Source: an uncultured bacterium (GTDB lineage: Bacteria; Verrucomicrobiota; Kiritimatiellia; RFP12; UBA1067). Taken from it: DNA of 5,386 nucleotides. How positions within the stretch are numbered: the stretch's first letter is position 1; the number at the start of each line of letters is the position of its first letter. This document shows positions 1 through 4,710 of this stretch, piece by piece. Under the pieces are notes generated by a model, which did no database searches, was not told the DNA's origin, and worked only from the letters and a program-made list of their open reading frames with translations. The position numbers and the translations under genes were made by a program. The DNA lies in assembly GCA_902773475.1 (NCBI GenBank), contig CACYEO010000195.1:1-5386 (forward strand), read 5' to 3'.

Positions 1-123
1 AGGCGTCCAATAGCCGCTGCCGTTGCCGGTCCAGTATTTCTGCGCGAATGCAGGCGACACCGCGACTGTCGCGAATGTTGCTGCCACAACAAGCGCAAGC
101 AACCAATTGTTTGATTTTTTCAT
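1..123 (-). CDS. Secreted/surface protein, N-terminal fragment with signal peptide (cut by window edge)
   Basis: Only the first 41 codons are present; the gene continues beyond base 1. The protein begins MKKSNNW, followed by a hydrophobic stretch (about residues 8-22, LLALVVAATFATVAV) and a classical signal peptidase I site, S-P-A-F-A | Q-K, with cleavage after about residue 27. The mature protein opens with Y-W-T-G-N-G-S-G-Y-W-T. Short W-T-G-x-G-x-W repeats of this kind are typical of the start of autotransporter-type or beta-helical surface proteins in PVC bacteria and other Gram-negatives, so a cell-surface or exported beta-repeat protein is the best guess; the function cannot be read from 41 codons. 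Two in-frame ATGs lie back to back (121-123 and 124-126). The first-listed is preferred because the Shine-Dalgarno spacing is better. A 14-base homopolymer lies about 55 bases upstream of the start. Confidence 0.75.
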   Translation of the reverse strand, partial: MKKSNNWLLALVVAATFATVAVSPAFAQKYWTGNGSGYWTP

Positions 124-127
124 CATG

Positions 128-134
128 CCTCCTT
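128..134 (-). promoter_or_regulatory. Strong Shine-Dalgarno for the secreted-protein gene
   Basis: The leftward strand reads AAGGAGG here, a near-perfect anti-16S match. It lies 4 bases from the ATG at 121-123 but only 1 base from the ATG at 124-126, which decides for the former. It is the strongest ribosome-binding site in the window and supports the reality of the truncated gene. Confidence 0.7.
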
Positions 135-176
135 GTTTCTTATTACGAAATCCATTGGAGGCAAACAGAGAGTTTA

Positions 177-190
177 CCCCCCCCCCCCCC
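177..190. repeat. Homopolymer of 14 C (14 G on the leftward strand)
   Basis: An uninterrupted run of 14 C occupies 177-190. It lies in the 141-base gap between the antitoxin stop and the start of the secreted-protein gene, about 55 bases upstream of that start on the coding strand. Long G/C runs are prone to slipped-strand length change and, when placed in promoter regions of surface-protein genes, are a known way of switching expression. No convincing -35/-10 pair is visible around it, so a role in switching is inference. The exact length is also the part of the sequence most open to sequencing or assembly error. Confidence 0.9.
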
Positions 191-228
191 GTGACATTTT
201 TATCGTTTTTGTCATTTTCCCCTTTTCG

Positions 229-270
229 GTTTTTTGTTTTTTGCCAACAGCCAACTGCTAACGGCTAACT
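229..270. repeat. Degenerate heptamer array A (GTTTTTT x2, then GCYAACN x4)
   Basis: Six consecutive 7-base units can be read: GTTTTTT, GTTTTTT, GCCAACA, GCCAACT, GCTAACG, GCTAACT. The last four share the consensus GCYAACN (NGTTRGC on the other strand). The final unit covers the last codon (Ser) and the TAG stop of the antitoxin gene, so the array forms the 3' end of that reading frame. The period matches that of the two arrays in the 1117-1347 region although the unit sequence differs. Confidence 0.8.
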
Positions 271-486
271 GTTTGTCAAATCGGTCCATGACATCGCCTT
301 TGCCGGCGCGACCCGCGCTATCGGAAGCCGGACGTATTTGCGGCCTTTGGCCTCTTCTTCGCGCTGCTTCGCTCTCATCGCCTCAATGTAACGATGAATA
401 TCATGCCCATACCGTGCGGAAATTCTCCGCCGGGCAGCATAGATTTCCTCCATGATGGGATCGTATGCATTCATGTCAATTTCCAT
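265..486 (-). CDS. Putative antitoxin of a PIN-domain toxin-antitoxin module
   Basis: This 73-residue protein begins MEIDMNAYDPIMEEIYAARR. Its pattern is D-P-I-x-E-E-I-x-x-x-R (residues 9-19), then Y-G-H-D-I-x-x-Y-I-E-A-M-R-x-K (about 26-40), then a charged stretch and a short K-Y-V-R-L-P motif near residues 49-54. Small proteins of this layout are commonly encoded beside PIN toxins of the Y-x-E-T-S subfamily, where they are annotated as hypothetical or antitoxin. The role assigned here, binding and neutralising the adjacent ribonuclease, rests on that context. The charged helical middle fits a protein-protein interaction module; no clear DNA-binding fold is visible. The start at 484-486 is chosen because AGGAG (494-498) sits 7 bases upstream; an upstream start would add 20 residues read through the toxin gene. 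It overlaps the toxin gene by 11 bases, suggesting translational coupling. Its stop codon lies in heptamer array A. Confidence 0.72.
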   Translation of the reverse strand: MEIDMNAYDPIMEEIYAARRRISARYGHDIHRYIEAMRAKQREEEAKGRKYVRLPIARVAPAKAMSWTDLTNS

Positions 487-985
487 AGCCAAACTCCTCT
501 CTTCTTTCAAGAAACTCCTGCGGCGTAACAATGATTGGACAATCATAGCCAGCCTTTGCGATAACCGCAGATGTCTTGGGTAAAGTAACGGGATTTGCCA
601 TGTGGCGACAATTCCAAGTTAAAAGAACATCCATTGCGTAAACCGACGCGGTAGCGATGTGTAGGGCATCCGTTATCTCCTTGTCAGGGACGGCATGAGA
701 AGCAAGAATCGCATCGGCGAGAGCGGTCACCTCATCAGTCAAGCCATCGACAAGCTGTGCAGTCGCGATACTAGCTTTTCGCAGTCTTGCCCGTTCCGGG
801 TCACCGTCCTCCACTTCGCTATCGACATGTTTGGAAACATAGACGTCACATGTGGGTGCGATAGCATCCCACCATTCGCGCGTAGCGGCCTGTTTGACCG
901 CAATGTGCGCCAACGTGGTTCTTCCGCCGTTCAGATAGCTCCAGAACGACGTCTCGCAATAGACTTTGAGTTTCTTCTGCGGCAT
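476..985 (-). CDS. PIN-domain ribonuclease toxin, VapC-family (type II toxin-antitoxin)
   Basis: This 169-residue protein is one PIN domain, a metal-dependent RNase fold used by VapC toxins to cleave RNA. The family pattern is visible in order: beta-strand 1 with Y-C-E-T-S-F-W-S-Y-L (9-18), T-R-E-W-W-D (35-40), V-S-x-x-V-x-x-E (50-57), D-A-L-H-I-A-T-A (106-113), L-L-T-W-N-C-R-H-M-A-N (121-131), and G-Y-x-x-P-I-I-V-T-P-x-E (146-157). Likely metal ligands are E11, E57 and D106, with N125 at the usual fourth acidic position. E11 and N125 depart from the textbook Asp quartet but are typical of this E-T-S/W-N-C-R-H subfamily. The ATG at 983-985 is preferred over an in-frame TTG at 1001-1003, because the predicted transcription start (around 1008) would leave the TTG almost no leader. 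The toxin gene precedes its antitoxin, the reverse of classical vapBC. Confidence 0.87.
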   Translation of the reverse strand: MPQKKLKVYCETSFWSYLNGGRTTLAHIAVKQAATREWWDAIAPTCDVYVSKHVDSEVEDGDPERARLRKASIATAQLVDGLTDEVTALADAILASHAVPDKEITDALHIATASVYAMDVLLTWNCRHMANPVTLPKTSAVIAKAGYDCPIIVTPQEFLERREEFGYGN

Positions 986-1007
986 GAGGTATCGCCTTGT
1001 CAAATTT

Positions 1008-1044
1008 CGCCGGATATTTTACCATGTCCGGCGCGGTTTATCAA
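1008..1044 (-). promoter_or_regulatory. Sigma70-like promoter with overlapping dyad operator for the toxin-antitoxin operon
   Basis: On the leftward strand there is TTGATA (1039-1044, 5 of 6 matches to the -35 consensus), a 17-base spacer, and TAAAAT (1016-1021, 5 of 6 matches to the -10 consensus). Transcription would begin near 1008, about 23 bases before the toxin ATG. A perfect 7-bp dyad, CGCCGGA (1008-1014) and TCCGGCG (1027-1033), brackets the -10 box. Protein bound to the dyad would block RNA polymerase, the usual layout for autorepression by a toxin-antitoxin complex. The hexamers, spacing and dyad are seen directly; the repression is inferred. Confidence 0.65.
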
Positions 1045-1116
1045 ATCGGGAAGGTGTAAATTTGCAAATATGCAATTATCTATTTGCGACACTGGCGATA
1101 GCGGATGGATGATTTG

Positions 1117-1165
1117 GACATGAGACACGAGACATGAGACGCGAAATGTCTTACGTCTAACGTCC
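1117..1165. repeat. Degenerate heptamer array B with internal strand switch
   Basis: Seven contiguous 7-base units: GACATGA, GACACGA, GACATGA, GACGCGA, then AATGTCT, TACGTCT, AACGTCC. The last three are the reverse-complement type of the first four (they read GGACGTT, AGACGTA, AGACATT on the other strand), so the array inverts at about 1144/1145 and can fold as an imperfect hairpin (for example GACAT 1131-1135 with ATGTC 1146-1150). Confidence 0.75.
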
Positions 1166-1173
1166 CAAGCGGA

Positions 1174-1185
1174 CTGGAATTCCAG
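1174..1185. other. Perfect 12-bp palindrome CTGGAATTCCAG
   Basis: The 12 bases equal their own reverse complement. The palindrome stands between heptamer arrays B and C. It could be a dimeric protein-binding site or chance; no gene start lies nearby to assign it to. Confidence 0.4.
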
Positions 1186-1249
1186 AAATCCAGGATTTTA
1201 AACGCGGAAACGCGGCGGCAACAAGCGTACGGCAACAAGGCAGACACAC

Positions 1250-1347
1250 CCTATTCCCTATTCCCTATTGCCTATTCCCTACCCCCTATTCCCTATTGCC
1301 TATTGCCTATTCCCTATTGCCTACCCACTATTGCCTATTGCCTACGC
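1250..1347. repeat. Heptamer array C: 14 tandem units of CCTATT(C/G) type
   Basis: Fourteen contiguous 7-base units are readable. Five are CCTATTC, five are CCTATTG, two are CCTACCC, and two are variants (ACTATTG and CCTACGC, the latter closing the array). The difference is confined almost wholly to the last base of each unit. The array ends 69 bases before the nagB start codon. On the opposite strand the units read (G/C)AATAGG. Similar heptameric short tandem repeats are well known in cyanobacteria and occur between genes in other bacteria; they are not coding. Confidence 0.92.
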
Positions 1348-1354
1348 AAGCGCG

Positions 1355-1383
1355 TTGCGGGCGGAACGGGCGTTTGGTAAACT
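1355..1383 (+). promoter_or_regulatory. Weak candidate promoter for the nagB operon
   Basis: TTGCGG (1355-1360) and TAAACT (1378-1383) are separated by exactly 17 bases and lie just downstream of heptamer array C, giving a leader of about 25-30 bases before the nagB ATG. The match to consensus is modest (about 3 of 6 and 4 of 6), so this is a suggestion only. Confidence 0.3.
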
Positions 1384-1416
1384 TGTGTCCGCATTGCCGA
1401 AACAACAGGTTAAACC

Positions 1417-2181
1417 ATGCAAATAATCATCTGCAAGACCAAAGAAGAGGCGTGCCGCAAAGCCGCCGACACGATCGCATCCGCGATCCGCGCCAATCCG
1501 CGCATAGTTCTGGGACTCGCCACGGGATCCACGCCGGTGGCGATGTACGACGAACTCGTAAAGGACAACAAGGCCGGAAAGGTCGATTTCTCTACCGTCC
1601 GCTCGTTCAACCTCGACGAGTACCAGGGGCTTCCGCCGGAGCACGACCAGTCCTACCGCTACTTCATGAACGCCAACCTGTTCGATCGCGTGAACATCGA
1701 CAAGGCGAACACGCGCGTACCGCCCGGCCAGGCGGAGGACGTCGCCGCGGCGTGCGCGCAGTACGAAGCCGACATCAAGGCGGCGGGCGGAATCGACATA
1801 CAGGTCCTCGGCATCGGCTCCGACGGGCACATCGCGTTCAACGAACCCGGCTCTTCGCTGGTTTCGCGCACGCGCCTCGTGGCTCTGACGGAACAGACGA
1901 TAAAAGACAACGCGCGATTCTTCGCGTCCGAGGCCGACGTGCCGCGCCGCGCCGTTTCGATGGGCGTGGGGACGATCATGGAAGCGCGCAAAATCGTGAT
2001 GCTCGCTTTCGGCGCGAACAAGGCCGCCGCGGTGAAAGCCGCCGTCGAAGGCGGAATCTCGCAGTTCTGCCCCGCGTCGGCGCTGCAGATGCATCCCGAC
2101 GCGATGGTGTTCCTCGACGAAGAGGCCGCGTCGCAGCTCGCGCTCAAGGATTTCTACAAGAGCCAGAGCGCGAACGTCTGA
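1417..2181 (+). CDS. nagB: Glucosamine-6-phosphate deaminase
   Basis: This 254-residue cytosolic enzyme converts glucosamine 6-phosphate to fructose 6-phosphate and ammonia, the step that feeds amino sugars into glycolysis. Family motifs are clear: the phosphate loop L-G-L-A-T-G-S-T-P (32-40), S-F-N-L-D-E-Y (63-69), and G-I-G-S-D-G-H-I-A-F-N-E-P (132-144). By alignment from memory to E. coli NagB (266 residues), D67 corresponds to the catalytic D72, D136 to D141, H138 to H143 and E143 to E148, so the active site is intact. S-R-T-R (150-153) is kept, but the E. coli allosteric Lys160 is replaced by Val155 and the C-terminus is shorter, so GlcNAc6P activation may be absent. The Shine-Dalgarno is weak (AGG at 1407-1409, 7 bases from ATG). 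It is the first gene of a rightward operon, with the glycosyltransferase start 7 bases after its stop. Confidence 0.96.
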   Translation: MQIIICKTKEEACRKAADTIASAIRANPRIVLGLATGSTPVAMYDELVKDNKAGKVDFSTVRSFNLDEYQGLPPEHDQSYRYFMNANLFDRVNIDKANTRVPPGQAEDVAAACAQYEADIKAAGGIDIQVLGIGSDGHIAFNEPGSSLVSRTRLVALTEQTIKDNARFFASEADVPRRAVSMGVGTIMEARKIVMLAFGANKAAAVKAAVEGGISQFCPASALQMHPDAMVFLDEEAASQLALKDFYKSQSANV

Positions 2182-2188
2182 CGTGCGA

Positions 2189-4057
2189 ATGACGGCGGCA
2201 GCGGAAAATCCCCAAGACGCCGGAGGGCGCTGGAGCGCCGCGCGCGAACTCGCGCGCGGCGCGCGCCTGTCCGTCATAATGCCGTTCTACAATCTGGCGC
2301 AGGAGACGGACGGCAACCTTTCCGCCGTCTCGCGCACGTTGGACGCATCCGGGATCGACTACGAACTCGTGCCCGTGGACGACGGTTCGCGCGACGGCAC
2401 GAGAAAAGCGCTTGCCGCGGCGGCCGCGGCGGCGCAGGGCCGGATCAAGCCGGTGTTCCTGAACGACAATTCCGGCAAGGGCGCCGCGCTGAAGGCCGGA
2501 TTCGCGGCGTCGTCCGGCGGGTTCGTCCTGCTCCTCGACGGAGATCTGGACATCCTGCCGGAACGCATCCCTGACTTTTTCGACGCGATGAAGGCGAAAG
2601 GCGCGGACATCGTGGTTGGGTCGAAACGCCACCCCGCATCGTCCGTGCAATATCCGTGGCACAGGCGCCTTGCGTCCTTCGCATACTATTCCATGCTGCG
2701 GATTCTCGGCGGCGTGAAGGTCACGGACACGCAGACCGGAATGAAACTCTTCCGCAGGAAGGTTCTGGGCGAAGCGCTGGACCGCATGCTCGTGAAGACG
2801 TACGCGTTCGATTTCGAACTGCTCGCGATCGCGGCGGAGCGCGGGGCGGTCATCGCCGAAGCGCCGGTCACGATCCGCTACGGAACGAAATTCGGCGCGC
2901 TTTCCTGGCGGACGGTCCGCAACGTGTTCGCCGACACTCTCGCCGTTTTCTACCGCCGCCGCATTCTGGGCTACTACGCGAAAGTGGAAGTCCCGCCGCC
3001 GATGGAAAAACCGCTGCGCGTGTCGGTGGTGATCGCCTGCCCGCATCCTTCCGTATTCCTCGACGAATGCCTTTCGGCTCTCGCAAAACAGACGTACCGC
3101 GAATTCGAAACGATCGTGCTGCCCGACGGCGAATACGCGGCCCCGGAAGCCCCGTACCCTTTGAGATTCGTCGCCACGGGGAAAATCCGCCCGGCCGAAA
3201 AGCGCAATCTCGGCATAAAACTCGCGACTGGCGACATCGTGGCGTTCATCGACGACGACGCATACCCCGAACAGCGCTGGCTTGAACACGCGGTGAAATA
3301 CTTCACGGCCCAGGACGTGGGCGCGGTCGGCGGACCGGCCGTCACGCCGCCCGGGGATCCGTATCTCGCGAAAATCGGGGGGCGCGTCTACGCTTCGCGG
3401 CTCGTGTCCGGCAACTACCGCTTCAGATACTGCACCGGCCTCGTGAAGACGGACGTCGACGACTATCCGTCCTGCAACCTGCTCGTGCGCACTTCGCTTC
3501 TGCGCCAGATCGGCGGCTACCGCACCGACTTCTGGCCGGGGGAGGACACGCTCCTATGCGACGACATCGTATACGGGCGCAAAAAGCGGATCGTCTACGA
3601 CCCCTGGGCCGTAGTCTACCACCACCGGCGCCCCATCTTCGGCCCGCATCTGCGCCAGCTCGGACGCTATGCGTACCACCGGGGGTATTTCGTCAAGCGT
3701 TTCCCGGCGACATCCCGGAAACTTTCCTACTTTGTTCCTTCGGCGTTTCTCGTATGCGTTGCGGCGGGCGGCATCCTCGCCGCCGCGCTTCCATTCGCGC
3801 TTCCGGAAGCCGGCGTGCGCTTCGCTCTGTTCTATTCCGCCTGCCTTGCGATATACGGCGCGGCGGTCCTTGCATCCGCATTCTGCCTGAACCCGGCAAC
3901 CTGGCTTCTGACGGCGCTTGGAATCGCCGCGACGCATCTTTGGTACGGCGCGCGCTTTCTCGCAGGACTTTGCGCCGCGCGCATGCCGTGCGAGGTGATC
4001 GAGTTCGACCATCCGGAAGCCAAAACGCCGTCTGCGGCGGAGGCTGAAACACCATGA
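2189..4057 (+). CDS. Two-domain family-2 glycosyltransferase with C-terminal membrane helices
   Basis: This 622-residue protein (counted from ATG 2189) carries two complete GT-A, family-2 modules. Domain 1 (about 27-260) resembles polyprenyl-phosphate hexose synthases (DPM1/ALG5 type): S-V-I-M-P-F-Y-N (28-35), D-D-G-S (64-67), N-S-G-K-G-A-A-L (94-101), the metal-binding D-G-D-L-D (117-121), V-G-S-K-R-H (143-148) and T-G-M-K-L-F-R-R (183-190). Domain 2 begins at L-R-V-S-V-V-I-A (276) and has I-D-D-D-A-Y-P (354-360), G-G-P-A-V-T near 390, and an acceptor/base region P-G-E-D-T-L-L-C-D-D (450-459). Three hydrophobic segments follow (about 515-540, 545-565, 570-590), anchoring it in the inner membrane. 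A likely role is making a lipid-linked sugar and/or extending an envelope glycan; substrates are unknown. An in-frame GTG at 2183 is an alternative start; neither has a clear Shine-Dalgarno, so coupling to nagB translation is likely. Its stop overlaps plsY by 4 bases. Confidence 0.9.
   Translation: MTAAAENPQDAGGRWSAARELARGARLSVIMPFYNLAQETDGNLSAVSRTLDASGIDYELVPVDDGSRDGTRKALAAAAAAAQGRIKPVFLNDNSGKGAALKAGFAASSGGFVLLLDGDLDILPERIPDFFDAMKAKGADIVVGSKRHPASSVQYPWHRRLASFAYYSMLRILGGVKVTDTQTGMKLFRRKVLGEALDRMLVKTYAFDFELLAIAAERGAVIAEAPVTIRYGTKFGALSWRTVRNVFADTLAVFYRRRILGYYAKVEVPPPMEKPLRVSVVIACPHPSVFLDECLSALAKQTYREFETIVLPDGEYAAPEAPYPLRFVATGKIRPAEKRNLGIKLATGDIVAFIDDDAYPEQRWLEHAVKYFTAQDVGAVGGPAVTPPGDPYLAKIGGRVYASRLVSGNYRFRYCTGLVKTDVDDYPSCNLLVRTSLLRQIGGYRTDFWPGEDTLLCDDIVYGRKKRIVYDPWAVVYHHRRPIFGPHLRQLGRYAYHRGYFVKRFPATSRKLSYFVPSAFLVCVAAGGILAAALPFALPEAGVRFALFYSACLAIYGAAVLASAFCLNPATWLLTALGIAATHLWYGARFLAGLCAARMPCEVIEFDHPEAKTPSAAEAETP
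2235..2262 (+). promoter_or_regulatory. Perfect 13-bp hairpin inside the start of the glycosyltransferase gene
   Basis: GCGCCGCGCGCGA (2235-2247) is the exact reverse complement of 2250-2262, with only two bases (AC) between the arms. A smaller competing stem, GGCGC (2226-2230) with GCGCC (2235-2239) around a TGGA loop, shares the left arm, so the two cannot form together. In RNA the long stem would be very stable and lies roughly 45-75 bases after the start codon. There is no T-run after it, so it is not a standard terminator. It falls in codons for a low-complexity Ala/Arg linker that precedes the first catalytic strand. Confidence 0.6.
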
Positions 4058-4680
4058 CACCCCAAATCGCATATCCGTGCGCCGTTCTGGCCGCCTACAT
4101 CGCCGGCTCCGTTCCGTTCGGCTTCCTGATCGGCCTTGCGCGCGGAATCGACATCCGCAAGGCCGGCTCCGGCAACATAGGCGCCACGAACGTATTCCGC
4201 ACGGTCGGAAAACCGTGGGGTCTGCTTGCGTTCGCATTCGATTTCCTCAAGGGGCTTCTCCCCGTCCTCGCGGCAAAGCATTTCTTCCCCGGCGAAGAAT
4301 TCAAATGGCTGCCTCTCGCCGCGGGGACGGCGGCTGTCTGCGGCCACATGTTCACCGTATTCATGAAATTCAAGGGCGGAAAAGGCGTAGCCACCGGATT
4401 CGGCATGCTCGCGGGGCTGATGCCGCATCTGGTCCTGTGCGCGTTCGCGGTCTTTGCGGTTCTCGTGGCGGCTTTCCGCTACATATCGCTCGGCTCCGTG
4501 GCCGCCGCGCTGTTCCTCGCGACGGCGGTGTGGATTCCCTGCGAAACCCTCGGCAACCCCTCCGGCTGGCGGGACTGGCCGCTTTGCACGCTCATCGCCG
4601 CAGTCTGTCTTTTTTCCGTATGGAAACACCGCGCGAACATCGCGCGGCTTGCGGCGGGGAAAGAACCCAAGATCTTCTGA
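4054..4680 (+). CDS. plsY: Acyl-phosphate:glycerol-3-phosphate acyltransferase PlsY
   Basis: This 208-residue inner-membrane enzyme transfers an acyl group from acyl phosphate (made by PlsX) to glycerol 3-phosphate, giving lysophosphatidic acid, the first step of phospholipid synthesis. All family motifs are visible in order: G-S-V-P-F-G (18-23), G-S-G-N-I-G-A-T-N-V-F-R (38-49), D-F-L-K-G (63-67), the cytosolic loop G-H-M-F-T-V-F-M-K-F-K-G-G-K-G-V-A-T (97-114), and a C-terminal H-R-A-N-I-A-R-L-A-A-G-K-E. About five hydrophobic segments alternate with these loops, and the length is normal for the family. The ATG overlaps the upstream stop as ATGA, and GGAGG (4039-4043) lies 10 bases upstream. 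It is the last gene of the nagB operon and converges with the next gene, 15 bases away. Confidence 0.97.
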   Translation: MTPQIAYPCAVLAAYIAGSVPFGFLIGLARGIDIRKAGSGNIGATNVFRTVGKPWGLLAFAFDFLKGLLPVLAAKHFFPGEEFKWLPLAAGTAAVCGHMFTVFMKFKGGKGVATGFGMLAGLMPHLVLCAFAVFAVLVAAFRYISLGSVAAALFLATAVWIPCETLGNPSGWRDWPLCTLIAAVCLFSVWKHRANIARLAAGKEPKIF

Positions 4681-4687
4681 ACCGGGG

Positions 4688-4710
4688 CGGGCGCCTCACG
4701 AAAGCGCCCG
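4688..4710. terminator. Possible bidirectional terminator hairpin between convergent genes
   Basis: CGGGCGC (4688-4694) pairs perfectly with GCGCCCG (4704-4710) around a 9-base loop. It starts 8 bases after the plsY stop and overlaps the last codons and stop of the leftward gene. The placement suits a shared terminator, but neither strand shows a T-run after the stem, so intrinsic termination would be weak. Confidence 0.4.

Larger units (their letters stand above)
1045..1416. other. 372-base gene-free stretch between divergent operons
   Basis: I see no convincing gene here. It holds, left to right: an AT-rich patch behind the toxin promoter with the perfect 10-bp palindrome ATTTGCAAAT (1060-1069); heptamer array B (1117-1165); the 12-bp palindrome CTGGAATTCCAG (1174-1185); a direct repeat CGGCAACAAG at 1216-1225 and 1230-1239, offset by exactly 14 bases; heptamer array C (1250-1347); and a weak candidate nagB promoter. 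Base composition shifts from AT-rich to GC-rich across the stretch, so it looks like the junction between an accessory segment and the conserved nagB operon. Confidence 0.6.

Noticed and set aside
192..214. TGACA...TGTCA inverted repeat as operator or terminator
   Set aside because: The arms are only 5 bp in very T-rich DNA, which is expected by chance.
23..268. 81-codon rightward frame spanning the poly-C run
   Set aside because: It translates the homopolymer as a proline run and T-rich DNA as Phe, and is antisense to the signal peptide of the secreted protein.
695..1123. 142-codon rightward frame
   Set aside because: It is antisense to the PIN toxin and runs through the toxin promoter; no motif or ribosome-binding site.
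1117..1347. CRISPR array
   Set aside because: The repeats are contiguous 7-mers without unique spacers, and no cas genes are present.
1296..2192. 298-codon rightward frame starting in the heptamer array
   Set aside because: Its first residues translate the CCTATTG repeats and the rest is a +1 shadow of nagB, strongly Arg-rich.
1342..2277. 311-codon leftward open frame across nagB
   Set aside because: It is antisense to an unmistakable nagB, with shadow-frame composition and no recognisable domain.
2144..3289. 381-codon leftward open frame
   Set aside because: It is antisense to the glycosyltransferase, is rich in Arg, His and Val as expected of GC-rich shadow frames, and shows no family motif. 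The sense strand has clear GT2 motifs.
3832..4629. 265-codon leftward open frame
   Set aside because: It is antisense to plsY and the end of the glycosyltransferase gene, both secure by motif.
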